Of a DNA stretch of 64,000 nucleotides, positions 1 through 8,704 are shown one piece after another. The stretch lies in the NCBI GenBank assembly GCA_002307135.1, contig DBTQ01000013.1, positions 199,992 through 263,991 on the forward strand, read 5' to 3'. The notes beneath the pieces are model-generated. The model saw only the letters and a program-made list of their open reading frames with translations. It did no database searches and was not told the DNA's origin. The first letter of the stretch is position 1. The number at the start of each line of letters is the position of its first letter. Position numbers and translations under genes: made by a program. The DNA is from Bacteroidetes bacterium UBA1312. GTDB lineage: Bacteria; Bacteroidota; Bacteroidia; Chitinophagales; Chitinophagaceae.

Positions 1-167
1 AATATAATAAACCCGAGGCTGTCCGTTTTTCCAATTGTTTTTTCATCGGAAAGGACACTTGTATTTACTAATGGCAACTTTGTTTTTTTGTCTAAAAGCT
101 GTATTTTATTTTGTGCGCTGGCGGAAATGCTCAAAAGCAAGACCAATAGCAGTAGTTGTAATTTCAT
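1..167 (-). CDS. Exported carboxypeptidase-regulatory-like protein, N-terminus only (probable TonB-dependent receptor)
   Basis: Reading the minus strand from an ATG at 167-165 gives an open frame that runs off the left edge (55 codons visible). It starts with a clear signal peptide (Met-Lys, a leucine-rich core, then Ser-Ala-Ser-Ala-Gln) and continues into a stretch of the form LLDKKTKLPLVNTSV and KTDSLGF. That is the first half of a CarboxypepD_reg-like beta-sandwich, the usual plug-proximal domain of Bacteroidota TonB-dependent receptors. The 136-residue gene just upstream on the same strand is probably in the same operon. What follows the domain lies outside the window, so receptor function is inferred; a stand-alone carboxypeptidase-regulatory protein is the alternative. 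Confidence 0.6.
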   Translation of the reverse strand, partial: MKLQLLLLVLLLSISASAQNKIQLLDKKTKLPLVNTSVLSDEKTIGKTDSLGFII

Positions 168-246
168 ATTTGGCGTGTTTAATAAATAATAAAATCCCTG
201 TCAACAATAGTGTTATTGTTGTAATGATTAAGCTTATAAATGATTA

Positions 247-657
247 TTAAACAGTTGGAGGATGAAAGATGTCAGAAAGAAAATTAGATGCTGCATTTGC
301 TGTATCCATTATTGGATATTTTATTTTTTTGTAGAATTGGATACTGGGTTTAGTGTTTATTTTATGTTGTACAACACTTAGGGAAAAAAAAGGTGCAATA
401 TTATGGCTAAAGTTGGCTTGATGTGGTTTGTCTTTTTCTGAAGTATTAGTTGATTTCGTTTCAAAGCACTCAATGACCTCTTCCAAGTTCAGTAAATGTT
501 CTATGATGAAATCGGTCGGTGTTAAGTCCCAATCTTCTTTTTGACATTGTTCGTATCGCTTTGGAAGTTCCTGTAAATAGGACATGTCTCCCATTGGGAA
601 AAACAAAGTGCCGACGCTATAATAAGTCAGAAAAAGTAGGAGAAATATTTTTTGCAT
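247..657 (-). CDS. Small exported protein of unknown function (136 aa)
   Basis: A 136-residue protein with an N-terminal hydrophobic segment (MQKIFLLLFLTYYSVGT) that can act as signal peptide or anchor. The middle has a conserved-looking stretch, DMSYLQELPKRYEQCQ followed by DLTPTDFIIEHLLNLEE. I recognise this from small Bacteroidota proteins often found ahead of metal-related TonB receptor or efflux genes, but no function is known to me. It reads in the same direction as the truncated receptor-like gene 80 bp downstream, which supports an outer-membrane uptake or efflux context. The opposite-strand open frame at 35-250 is treated as spurious because both minus-strand genes explain the region better. 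Confidence 0.6.
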   Translation of the reverse strand: MQKIFLLLFLTYYSVGTLFFPMGDMSYLQELPKRYEQCQKEDWDLTPTDFIIEHLLNLEEVIECFETKSTNTSEKDKPHQANFSHNIAPFFSLSVVQHKINTKPSIQFYKKIKYPIMDTANAASNFLSDIFHPPTV

Positions 658-811
658 TAATGATGCAAAGATAAGGATAGCTCCAAGATGCAGTAGTTGG
701 TAATAATTTGATAATAAACTACGCTGTTTCCATCTGGAAATTGCTGTTTGAGTTCATTACGCAAATGAAAACTGTTTGAAATGATGTATGAGTATTTATT
801 GTCCCATTAAT

Positions 812-842
812 TTTGTAGGATAATAAATGACTGATATATTTG
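812..842 (+). promoter_or_regulatory. Bacteroidota-type promoter of the peroxiredoxin gene
   Basis: TATATTTG at 835-842 matches the TAnnTTTG -7 box of Bacteroidota sigma factor, with TTTG at 812-815 about 19 bases upstream as the -33 element. The start codon of the peroxiredoxin follows 53 bases later. Assigned by pattern only. Confidence 0.5.
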
Positions 843-895
843 CATAGCAAAATATTTTTGAATAATTTATTCTCATTTTTTTAAAAATTAATTTT

Positions 896-1534
896 ATGTC
901 ATTAAGATTAGGCGACGCCGCACCGGATTTCAAAGCCAATACTACTCTTGGCGAAATTTCTTTTCATCAATACCTTGGTGATAGCTGGGGTGTTTTGTTT
1001 TCTCATCCTGCAGATTTTACTCCAGTATGTACTACTGAATTGGGGAGAACTGCTCAACTCAAAGATGAATTTGCACGACGTAATGTGAAAGTATTGGCGG
1101 TAAGCGTTGATCCATTGGCTAAACATCAAACTTGGATAGGAGACATCAATGAAACGCAACATACAACTGTTGATTTTCCAATCATAGCTGATGACAATAG
1201 GGTAGTCTCAGGGCTATATGATATGATACATCCTAATGCATCTGAAACCTTTACTGTTCGTTCTCTTTTTATAATTGGACCGGATAAAAAGGTAAAACTA
1301 ATTATTACTTATCCGGCATCGACAGGTCGCAATTTCGTTGAAGTATTACGTGTTATTGATTCGCTACAGCTTACTTCAAAATACAGTGTTGCTACACCGG
1401 CAGATTGGAAATCGGGAGAGGATGTTATTGTAGTGCCTGCTATATCTACAGAGGATGCACAAAAGAAATTCACTAAAGGTTTGAGGATTGTAAAACCATA
1501 TCTGCGCTATACGCCACAACCTGATATTGAATAA
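896..1534 (+). CDS. 1-Cys peroxiredoxin (Prx6 type)
   Basis: A 212-residue thiol peroxidase of the AhpC/TSA superfamily that reduces hydrogen peroxide and alkyl hydroperoxides in the cytoplasm. The peroxidatic cysteine is C45 in HPADFTPVCTTELG, with the supporting P38, T42 and a later arginine (VRSLFI). Length and the long C-terminal extension (SLQLTSKYSVATPADWKSG) match the Prx6 branch, in which there is no conserved resolving cysteine; none is seen at the expected place here. The gene appears monocistronic with its own promoter upstream. No terminator was found directly after it. Family assignment is secure; the physiological reductant is unknown. Confidence 0.95.
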   Translation: MSLRLGDAAPDFKANTTLGEISFHQYLGDSWGVLFSHPADFTPVCTTELGRTAQLKDEFARRNVKVLAVSVDPLAKHQTWIGDINETQHTTVDFPIIADDNRVVSGLYDMIHPNASETFTVRSLFIIGPDKKVKLIITYPASTGRNFVEVLRVIDSLQLTSKYSVATPADWKSGEDVIVVPAISTEDAQKKFTKGLRIVKPYLRYTPQPDIE

Positions 1535-1577
1535 ATAAACTCGAAGCAATAATTAATCTCTTTACTATCTTTACAAA

Positions 1578-1646
1578 GTGAAGCACATCAATACATACTA
1601 CTATTCTTATCCATTGCATGGCAACGGAACAGTTATGTATTGTTGA
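1578..1646 (+). CDS. Tyrosine-rich leader peptide upstream of phenylalanine hydroxylase
   Basis: A 22-codon frame begins with GTG at 1578 and ends with TGA at 1644-1646. The peptide reads (M/V)KHINTYYYSYPLHGNG then TVMYC: five tyrosines in 22 residues, four of them packed in positions 7-11. A TAtcTTTaC sequence at 1566-1574 resembles a -7 box, so the transcript may start almost at the GTG and the leader could be translated from a nearly leaderless mRNA. It lies directly before a terminator hairpin and the tyrosine-producing enzyme, as expected of an attenuator leader. Translation is inferred; the GTG start is the weakest point. Confidence 0.5.
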   Translation: MKHINTYYYSYPLHGNGTVMYC

Positions 1647-1705
1647 AAAACTAAAAATTTCTAACGCAATAATTACAACCTGTTCTGAAAAGAACAGGTT
1701 TTTTT
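1626..1705 (+). promoter_or_regulatory. Putative tyrosine attenuator: antiterminator and terminator
   Basis: The terminator is a perfect 10-bp stem, AACCTGTTCT (1677-1686) and AGAACAGGTT (1691-1700), closed by a GAAA tetraloop and followed by a T run to 1705. GGAACAG at 1626-1632, inside the last codons of the leader peptide, can pair with CTGTTCT (1680-1686) and so break the terminator stem. A ribosome stalled at the tyrosine codons (1596-1610) would leave 1626-1632 free to form this antiterminator. The arrangement is visible in the sequence; regulation is inferred. Confidence 0.6.
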
Positions 1706-1731
1706 ATGCCATTTATTTTACAATCTCAACA

Positions 1732-2478
1732 ATGAATATTCAAAGACCAACCCAGCAAGTGTATAGCAATTACACAACTCAGGATTTTGCCGTTTGGAAA
1801 ATCCTTTTTGATCGCCAGATGGCAATATTAAAACCAAGTGCTTCAAGTGAATATTTGAAAGCTCTTGATATAGTTAATTTTGCCAATGACGTGATCCCTG
1901 ATTTTAATGTCGTCAACCAACTATTGCAGTCATTAACTGGGTGGAAATTGGTTGTTGTGCCTAACTTGTGTCCTGAAAGGGAATTCTTTGAACATTTGTC
2001 GCAAAAAAAATTTACAACTACTTGCTGGCTGCGTAGCATGCAACAACTGGATTATATTGAAGAGCCGGACATGTTTCATGATGTCTTCGCTCATGTGCCG
2101 CTATTGAGTAATCGCGATTATGTAAATTTTTTAAAAGGACTCAGCGATATTGCCCTAAAATTTATCGACCATCCGAAAATAATAAAATTATTGAGTCGTT
2201 TATATTGGTTTACGATTGAATATGGATTGATACAAGAAGGTACTATGCTCAAAATATATGGTGCAGGTATTATTTCATCTAATGGAGAAACACTTCATTG
2301 TTTGAGTCCTCAGGCAACTTATAAACCTTTTGATGTAGCAACGATCCTTTCGACTAGCTATAGGACAGATATATTACAAGAGAAATATTTTGTGATTCAT
2401 TCGTTTGAGCAATTGTATCATTCATTACCCGATATTAGGGAGCAGCTGGAAGTTCGTGCTCAGCTATGTATTCAATAA
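1732..2478 (+). CDS. phhA: Phenylalanine 4-monooxygenase
   Basis: Hydroxylates L-phenylalanine to L-tyrosine with a tetrahydropterin and non-haem iron. Counting from the ATG at 1732 the protein has 248 residues, the size of the monomeric bacterial enzyme without the regulatory ACT domain. The iron triad is visible as H116, H121 (FHDVFAHVPLL) and E163 (WFTIEYGL). A longer frame opens at 1618, but it would run through the terminator hairpin at 1677-1705, so the downstream ATG is chosen. The pterin recycling gene follows after 31 bp, making a two-gene unit. The leader and attenuator upstream suggest expression rises when tyrosine is scarce, which would point to a tyrosine-supply role as well as phenylalanine breakdown. 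Confidence 0.95.
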   Translation: MNIQRPTQQVYSNYTTQDFAVWKILFDRQMAILKPSASSEYLKALDIVNFANDVIPDFNVVNQLLQSLTGWKLVVVPNLCPEREFFEHLSQKKFTTTCWLRSMQQLDYIEEPDMFHDVFAHVPLLSNRDYVNFLKGLSDIALKFIDHPKIIKLLSRLYWFTIEYGLIQEGTMLKIYGAGIISSNGETLHCLSPQATYKPFDVATILSTSYRTDILQEKYFVIHSFEQLYHSLPDIREQLEVRAQLCIQ

Positions 2479-2509
2479 AACTTGTGTACTTTTGATTAAA
2501 CTCTGACTT

Positions 2510-2749
2510 ATGTGGCAAGAAGACAATAATCGACTAACAAGATCATTCAAGTTTGCAGATTTTGTTACCGCATTCTCATTTATGACCGGCGTTGCATTAA
2601 TCGCTGAAAAAATGAACCACCACCCATCATGGACTAATACTTATAATGAAGTGGTCATACACTTAAGCACGCATGATGCTGGAAATGTTGTTACTGAATT
2701 GGATCGTAAATTGGCTACAGTCATTGATAAGTTGTATGATACCCTTTAG
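2510..2749 (+). CDS. phhB: 4a-hydroxytetrahydrobiopterin dehydratase
   Basis: A 79-residue pterin-4a-carbinolamine dehydratase that removes water from the hydroxypterin product of phenylalanine hydroxylase so that the cofactor can be reduced and reused. The family signature is present: H37-H38-P, W41, Y45, V48-V49, then THDAG (54-58) and D65. It is somewhat shorter than typical (about 95-100 residues) because the N-terminal strand is brief. It follows phhA by 31 bp on the same strand and is ended by a strong hairpin, so the two genes form one functional unit. Confidence 0.93.
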   Translation: MWQEDNNRLTRSFKFADFVTAFSFMTGVALIAEKMNHHPSWTNTYNEVVIHLSTHDAGNVVTELDRKLATVIDKLYDTL

Positions 2750-2773
2750 ATTATAATTGGTGATTGCACTAAT

Positions 2774-2825
2774 AAAACGGAGAAGGGAGTTACGTGTATC
2801 GCAACTCCCTTCTCCGTTTTTATAT
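2774..2825. terminator. Bidirectional terminator between phhB and the 1242-aa T9SS gene
   Basis: An 18-bp perfect stem pairs 2774-2791 with 2803-2820 around an 11-base loop, core CGGAGAAGGGAGTT, flanked by A and T runs on the two sides. It sits between convergent genes and can serve both. Confidence 0.9.
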
Positions 2826-2865
2826 TTTGTTCCGTCATTCGGACGCTTAGTAGAACTGAATTTTA

Positions 2866-5800
2866 TTATTTAAGTACATGTATTGGTTGTGTACTCACAT
2901 TTTCATCCATGATTATCTTGAGCATATATACTCCGGCTCTGATACTGCTAATATCAATTTTATTACCACCACTGGCCTGCAAACTTCCTTTGAGTACTAT
3001 TCTTCCAAAAGCATCAAAAAGCTCATAGTTATTTATACTACTTACTCCTCGCAAAATTATTTGCAATTGATTTTGTGCCGGGTTAGGGTAAATCTCAATA
3101 TTGGTATTGGAGCAAGTATTCGTAATCTTAATTACATTAGAGTAGTTAGAACTGTTATTGCTGTTTGTTATCTTCAAACGATAATAGCCATTACCATTTT
3201 CAGGTATATGGTTTTGAGTGTAATTGCTACCATTTCCAAGACCATACACTATAGCTACAGTTTGCCAAGTTGTTGCATTGCTGCTATACTCAAGGGTATA
3301 GTATTTTAAATTATTTTCTATAGCAGATTTCCAACTTAAAACAGCATTACATCCATCCATTTTTGCATTGAAACTTACCAAAGTCACAGGAAGAGGAAAG
3401 CTTGCAGGAGACACTAGGAAATTTGCGGTTGCATTTGAACAGGCAACAGGTGTACCATTGTCACAAACTTGATAAACAAAGGCTACTGGGCCTGTAAAAG
3501 ATGCATCAGGAGTAAATGTATATGAACCATCAGTATTGAGTACAAATGTATATTGACCAGGAACTGAAATAGATTGTGCTGTTACACTATGACTGTCGCC
3601 TTCTGGGTCAACATCATTAATAAGTACATTATTACTTATAGGCACACCTTGTACCGTTTCTTTATAATCATCCGCTGCGGAAGTTGTATTTGGTGCACCT
3701 GGAGCAAGTACAGTAATAACTTGATAAGCAACAGCACACATAGGAGTTGGTTGATTGTCACAAACGCGATATTGAACAGTGTCCACACCAATGAAATCTA
3801 ATGGTGGTGTATATGTAATGGTACCGGTTGTTGTGTTTACAGTAGCAGTGCCACCTTTTGCAGTGTTCCCAGCAGTAGCACCGTTGAGGTCTATAATGGT
3901 GATGCTGCTTGTATCTAATTTACTGCCAGGAGTACCAATAGCATCATTGCTAAGGGCTACAATTGTTACAGGAAAATTATTCTTTGTAACAGCTATATCG
4001 GTATTAGCTACAGGTGGATTCGTGGCTCCCACAGTCTTATCTAAAACAGTAATAGTCAATAGTTCCATTGGGCAAGGAGTAACACTACCTGCTACACATA
4101 CCGGTACGCTAAACTGATAAACACCTGCAGTAGTAGGTGTAAAAGTATAACTACCATCAGGATTTATTGAAGGTAAGGTTGTCGTCGGATTAGTAAGCAT
4201 CGCCACCGGTGTTCCGTATGTCGTGCCAGTAGGAACAATGTCGTTGGTATTTATATTCCCGCTTACCGGTACACCTATGAATGTTGCATTAATGTCAGGA
4301 AACGTTTTTAAACAAGTAATAGAGGCAGTACTTGTTGATGAAAATCTTGTGTCAATGAAGGCACCATATACATCCACATAACCACCCAATAAGCCTACTA
4401 CTAACAATGATGAAATTGAAATTTGAATTTCGTTAAATGGAAGTGTCGTGTAAAAACCGACATTAAATGTTGTGCCTGATGGAGTGCCTATTAAAGTCGA
4501 TAATACTGTAAGGTCCAGAAGTCCTGACGTTCCAGCTTTCGATTCTTGTAATGTGCCATTTAAATACGTATTAATGGTAATTGAAGGGAAAAGTCCGGTG
4601 GCTAAAATTGGTGAACCGGTATTGATAACAAACCCTGCAAATGTGCCCGTTGGATAGGTCGTTAATGGATCCACAACAGCAATAGAGGCTACAGAAGCTA
4701 CGCTAGCTGTATTGGTAATTCTAGAAAAATCTGTAGTGCTAGCCGTTATTACATTCCATGGGTCTGCAATTGTTACTGCAGCTGATACTGCACCAGTAAC
4801 TCCAGATTTGTTAGCATCTATTACAGTTGGAAAATTTGGGCTGTTAAGATAATAAGTACTATTACAAAAGATTGTTGCGGCACAGGTGTTTTCCAAAACT
4901 GCGTTATATATTTTTATTGAACCAAGATCTGCACCTACTAGTTGGTTAAAACTAATTTTTACCTCGTCGTATGCAACATTAGCTACAATACCTACTATTT
5001 GTCTTGTAGTACTGGCTAGTAATGTAGTACTTGCTCCTACAATTAATGCATTGCCGGTTCCTGTTTGCACAAGCGTACCATTATTATACAGGCTTATTGT
5101 TGCGCTGCTAATAACAGAAGCCGAAAGGACAGAATTCGTTTCAATATCGAACCCAGCAAAACTTTTGGCAGGATATGTATCTAGTGCATTTGCAACGGCA
5201 AAATTTGCGGTTGTAGCAACACCTGTAGTTAGTACAATACTGGCGAAATCGCTAGTACTAGTTCCATCTACTACATTTTGGCTATTATTGATACTACATG
5301 CTACACATGCAATTGAATTTACCCCAGTCTGTTGACCATCTACATATACAGGATAGGTAGTGTTGGTAATGTTGGTAAGTGTATTGCAACTAGGAAGTGG
5401 TGCTGAACAGAATTTTTCCAAAACCACACCATAAACATTGATTGCCCCTAATGAGATACTCACCGTATTGGCTGCAGTCAATTTTACTTCGTCAAACGTT
5501 TTGGTGGTTATGGAGCCAACTATTTGACGACCAGATCCTGCAAGTACAGATGAGCCTGCACTTACGAGGCTGGATCCGGAAAAAGATTCTTGGAATACCC
5601 CTGCTTTGTAAGTAGATACTGTAAGATTACTCAATACACCTACACTTAATAAAGAACTGGATTCAATGTCGAAACCTGCAAATGTGCCTATAGGGTAAGT
5701 TGTTATATTGTCTATTACTGCGATAGAACCTGTGGCCAATACTCCAGCAGTAAGTGTAATAGTTGCAAAATTTGTTGAAACTGCATCTACAACATTGTCT

Positions 5801-6594
5801 GGGTTTGCAACACTACAGCCCGCACATACTACTCCTCCAGTACCAGTATTACTCATGTCCACCGTAACGGGGTAACTTGGACTAGTGAGTGTTGTAGGCG
5901 TGTTGCAAGATAATGTAGCTCCGGCACAGAATTTTTCAAAAACAGCATTATAAATATTAGTTGTACTCAACAGAGAAACGCCACTTATTGTGTAACGAAT
6001 TTCATCGAATGCTAGCGTAGTTTTGAAACCAATTGTACCGCGGCTTCCACTTGAAAGTAAAGAAGAAGAAACTAAAAGAGATGAAGAAGAAACGGTCTCT
6101 TGTGCAACGCCACCTAAATATGTAGTAAGTGAAACACCGCTAAGCAAACTAACTATACTTGATGACGATACTTCAAAACCTGCAAATGTACCGGCAGGGT
6201 AACCACCTACACCAGCTGCACCATCTTTTACAGCAATCCAGTAAGACCCTAAACCAACTACTGTCGAAATCGTCGCAAAGTCTGATGTAGAGGCACTTAT
6301 GGCGTTTGCTTCATTTGAAATTCCCCCTGTTAATACAAAGAAGGCGGGGTTACTACTAACCGTCATGGAGCTGTGTGTACCAAGATTCATCTGTTCTGGT
6401 ACATTGCAAGTCAAGGTGCTTACTTGAGCATCAGTCTCTTTAGTGCTCAAAAGCAATAAAATAACAAATAATAAAATGTGTGATCCTAAATGCCTATTAC
6501 GATTGCTTGTCAATATTTTTTTTTCGATATTGACCCCTCCTAAATCAGAGCATTTATTTTTTTTGAAAATGGACTTAAGTCTAGATGTATTCAT
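2866..6594 (-). CDS. Large T9SS-secreted repeat protein with cadherin/Ig-like domains
   Basis: A 1242-residue exported protein, presumably a surface adhesin or matrix protein. After an N-terminal extension of about 37 residues comes a hydrophobic signal (ILLFVILLLLSTKETDAQ). Residues about 58-760 hold four copies of a roughly 170-residue unit, each with a YPxGTFAGFxI core (GGYPAGTFAGFEV, TTYPIGTFAGFDI, DTYPAKSFAGFDI, TTYPTGTFAGFVI) and a final cysteine motif. Then follow three tandem Ig/cadherin-like domains with DGSYTFTP and CDNxxPxxC motifs. The C-terminal 80 residues are a type A T9SS sorting domain (YPNPAQNQLQI, ending IHVLK), paralogous to that of the protein at 12264-14165. The gene is monocistronic; its ligand is unknown. 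Confidence 0.88.
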   Translation of the reverse strand: MNTSRLKSIFKKNKCSDLGGVNIEKKILTSNRNRHLGSHILLFVILLLLSTKETDAQVSTLTCNVPEQMNLGTHSSMTVSSNPAFFVLTGGISNEANAISASTSDFATISTVVGLGSYWIAVKDGAAGVGGYPAGTFAGFEVSSSSIVSLLSGVSLTTYLGGVAQETVSSSSLLVSSSLLSSGSRGTIGFKTTLAFDEIRYTISGVSLLSTTNIYNAVFEKFCAGATLSCNTPTTLTSPSYPVTVDMSNTGTGGVVCAGCSVANPDNVVDAVSTNFATITLTAGVLATGSIAVIDNITTYPIGTFAGFDIESSSLLSVGVLSNLTVSTYKAGVFQESFSGSSLVSAGSSVLAGSGRQIVGSITTKTFDEVKLTAANTVSISLGAINVYGVVLEKFCSAPLPSCNTLTNITNTTYPVYVDGQQTGVNSIACVACSINNSQNVVDGTSTSDFASIVLTTGVATTANFAVANALDTYPAKSFAGFDIETNSVLSASVISSATISLYNNGTLVQTGTGNALIVGASTTLLASTTRQIVGIVANVAYDEVKISFNQLVGADLGSIKIYNAVLENTCAATIFCNSTYYLNSPNFPTVIDANKSGVTGAVSAAVTIADPWNVITASTTDFSRITNTASVASVASIAVVDPLTTYPTGTFAGFVINTGSPILATGLFPSITINTYLNGTLQESKAGTSGLLDLTVLSTLIGTPSGTTFNVGFYTTLPFNEIQISISSLLVVGLLGGYVDVYGAFIDTRFSSTSTASITCLKTFPDINATFIGVPVSGNINTNDIVPTGTTYGTPVAMLTNPTTTLPSINPDGSYTFTPTTAGVYQFSVPVCVAGSVTPCPMELLTITVLDKTVGATNPPVANTDIAVTKNNFPVTIVALSNDAIGTPGSKLDTSSITIIDLNGATAGNTAKGGTATVNTTTGTITYTPPLDFIGVDTVQYRVCDNQPTPMCAVAYQVITVLAPGAPNTTSAADDYKETVQGVPISNNVLINDVDPEGDSHSVTAQSISVPGQYTFVLNTDGSYTFTPDASFTGPVAFVYQVCDNGTPVACSNATANFLVSPASFPLPVTLVSFNAKMDGCNAVLSWKSAIENNLKYYTLEYSSNATTWQTVAIVYGLGNGSNYTQNHIPENGNGYYRLKITNSNNSSNYSNVIKITNTCSNTNIEIYPNPAQNQLQIILRGVSSINNYELFDAFGRIVLKGSLQASGGNKIDISSIRAGVYMLKIIMDENVSTQPIHVLK

Positions 6595-7404
6595 AATATA
6601 CAGTATTTATTAGTTTTATATGAAAATTTATTTATATTTTATATGTTGTTTTTTAATTATTTTGAAGTAACTTTTATTTAAATTGAATAAAAAATGTGCT
6701 GTTATTAAATAACTTATTTTAAAATAAACGATGGTTGTTAAATGAGTTGTTTTGAATTTTATATTATAAATTAATTATTAAACATAATTGTTTTTTATTG
6801 TATAATTAATAATTTATGTGTTAAATATGTGCTATGTATAAATCAACTTTAAGTTACGCACAATACCTAGAAAAATGAAGGAAATGCTCTGTTTTTTTTT
6901 GATTTGAACAATATTTCTCTTTATTTAAACTTTTATGTAATCTAGTATAGATTGACATACTATAATAGTTTTGGATCCTTTTTGCTTCTTCTTGTTGAGC
7001 AATGCTGGAATAAATTAATATATAGCCTTGTCGAAAAACTGGCTCATATTTATCGGCTAAGTATGTTTAGTTGAATCACAATTGATTCAACAGGAAGGAC
7101 GTTAAAAAATTGATTTGAAGAAGGTTAGTTGTTCCAAAACTGTTTGTTGGAGTTGCAATATTTTAAATAGTGCTCTAAATACGAGCTGATATAAATGAAA
7201 ATTATCGAATGCTGGTCTTAGTATTCTTTGTGAAATTATATTCAATTTTCTTATATATGTATTTGCAAGATTTTTGAATGAAATAATAAACTTGTAAGAA
7301 CATTTGATTTCAACGATTTTGTTGAAGTATGTTCGTTTATGAAAAGTGGGTGGCTTTGCTTGCAGAAAGAGCAAAACATCAACTACTTGGATAAATATTT
7401 ACAA
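6595..7404. other. AT-rich non-coding stretch
   Basis: About 800 bases with no convincing gene. The first 250 bases are extremely AT-rich and probably hold the promoter of the T9SS gene on the minus strand. A minus-strand open frame at 7102-7374 has no recognisable motif or good start context and is not accepted. A 22-bp dyad lies at 7070-7091. The right end merges into a decayed histidine kinase. Confidence 0.5.
7070..7091. repeat. 22-bp inverted repeat
   Basis: GTTGAATCA (7070-7078) and TGATTCAAC (7083-7091) are perfect 9-bp arms around CAAT. It has no T run, so it is more like a protein-binding dyad than a terminator. No neighbouring intact gene explains it. Confidence 0.5.
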
Positions 7405-7409
7405 TGGCA

Positions 7410-7867
7410 TGGGTATTTATACCATTAAAGACGCCTAATGCTGGATATATAGTCACCGGAAAGGTTATAAACCGGTAGCTGATATTGACAAGGTGTATGC
7501 ATTCTAATTTGATTTACGATTGGCTATTTCCCGATTTAAATCACTCACTCATTTAATACATCTGGTTCGAAATATCCGCCAATAATATGTCGATGGACAT
7601 GCTGTTGCGCATTTAGAATTAGAAACCAATGGGCTTTTCTTAAAACTTTAAAATACAGTTGCTGACACTGGGGTAGGAATAGATCAAGATACTATTGGAT
7701 GATAGTACTACAACTAGTGGTACGGAAGGCGAAAAGGTTATGGTTTTGGACTTTTACTAGTCAATCATTTAATTAAATCACTAAACGGCAGCTTGAAAAT
7801 TCGCACTATTCCATCGTCAAAAGTTGGATCTGAATTCAGTGTAGAATTACCCTTTGAGCTACAATAG
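7410..7867 (+). pseudogene. Decayed histidine kinase (HATPase domain remnant)
   Basis: Conceptual translation in shifting frames gives pieces of a histidine kinase ATPase domain in the right order. An N-box-like stretch (RFKSLTHLIHLVRNI, then VDGHAVAHLELE) lies near 7540-7620. A G1 box (VADTGVGIDQDTI) lies near 7655-7695. A G2 box and C-terminus (GYGFGLLLVNHLIKSLNG ... FSVELPFELQ) end at the TAG at 7865-7867. Several in-frame stops and at least two frameshifts separate them. Upstream of about 7500 similarity is no longer readable. The receiver-HPt gene begins 25 bp away on the other strand, so this was probably its partner kinase. Confidence 0.7.
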
Positions 7868-7891
7868 TGTTCGAGTAGCTTTAGCTCTTAT

Positions 7892-8704
7892 TCAAGGCAT
7901 ATTAGAACGTGTATCTTCTAGAATTATTCTTAACTCTTCAAAAGATAACTTAAGCGTATCTTCAACGACTGCATGCTGCTCTGCAAAAGATGGATTAATT
8001 TCCCCTTGAGTTAAATCAATCTCCATTAATGCCAGTAACTCAGCCATATCATCAATACCCAACATCTTCACAGATGATTTCATTTTGTGGATAAGATTAG
8101 CAGCATGTTCATAATCTGCAATGCCTATAGCTTCTGCCAATGCACTCACTTGTGGAGGTAGCTCCTCTAGAAACACTTCAAGAATCCTGATTTCAAATGG
8201 TATATTTCCCCTACTCAAACTTTTTATGTAGTCTAAATTGATGTGCAGTCGTTCTATTTTTAAATTATTGTCCGCTTCTTGTGGTTGGGTGATGATAGCA
8301 TAAGTTAATGCATGTATTTTATCGAAAAGCAGACTCATGTTTATTGGCTTTGAAATGTATTCATTCATTCCGATTTCTATGCATCTCGCTTTTTCTTCCT
8401 TATTAGTATATCCAGACATTGCAATTATTGGAATTTGACACTGCATGGTGGATCTGATATAAATGGCTGCATCATATCCATTCATTTCAGGCATTTCCAA
8501 ATCCATTAATATAAGATTATATGAATTCCCCTTATTATTAAGTTGCTCAATCACTTGTTTCCCGTTTTCGACAAAATCAACATTGATATTTTGTTGCTGG
8601 AATAATACCTCTAATAATTTTGTATTGATGGCACTATCTTCTGCAACAAGCAATTTTAATTGTTCTGGGAATTTATAATTATTTACTCCATTTGTACTAC
8701 CCAT
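7892..8704 (-). CDS. Receiver-HPt phosphorelay protein
   Basis: A 270-residue two-domain signalling protein of the cytoplasm. Residues about 16-132 are a response-regulator receiver with acidic pocket E22/D23, phospho-acceptor D68 (LILMDLEMPEMNG), and K119 (YISKP). Residues about 155-255 form an HPt domain with the phospho-histidine H206 in LIHKMKSSVKMLG. There is no DNA-binding output, so it would pass phosphate on to another regulator. This architecture is normally the C-terminal part of hybrid kinases; here it is separate. The only adjacent kinase is the decayed one on the opposite strand, so the protein is probably an orphan served by an unlinked kinase. Confidence 0.88.
   Translation of the reverse strand: MGSTNGVNNYKFPEQLKLLVAEDSAINTKLLEVLFQQQNINVDFVENGKQVIEQLNNKGNSYNLILMDLEMPEMNGYDAAIYIRSTMQCQIPIIAMSGYTNKEEKARCIEIGMNEYISKPINMSLLFDKIHALTYAIITQPQEADNNLKIERLHINLDYIKSLSRGNIPFEIRILEVFLEELPPQVSALAEAIGIADYEHAANLIHKMKSSVKMLGIDDMAELLALMEIDLTQGEINPSFAEQHAVVEDTLKLSFEELRIILEDTRSNMP

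Noticed and set aside
35..250. Plus-strand open frame of 71 codons
   Set aside because: It lies antisense to a clear signal-peptide-bearing gene (1-167 minus) and has no recognisable motif.
1618..1731. N-terminal extension of phenylalanine hydroxylase
   Set aside because: It would translate through a perfect intrinsic terminator hairpin, and family members start near the ATG at 1732.
3574..5335. Several plus-strand open frames inside the 1242-residue gene
   Set aside because: Antisense shadows of a gene with a signal peptide, repeats and a sorting domain.
7102..7374. Minus-strand open frame of 90 codons
   Set aside because: No motif, no start context and biased AT-rich composition; adjacent to a decayed region.
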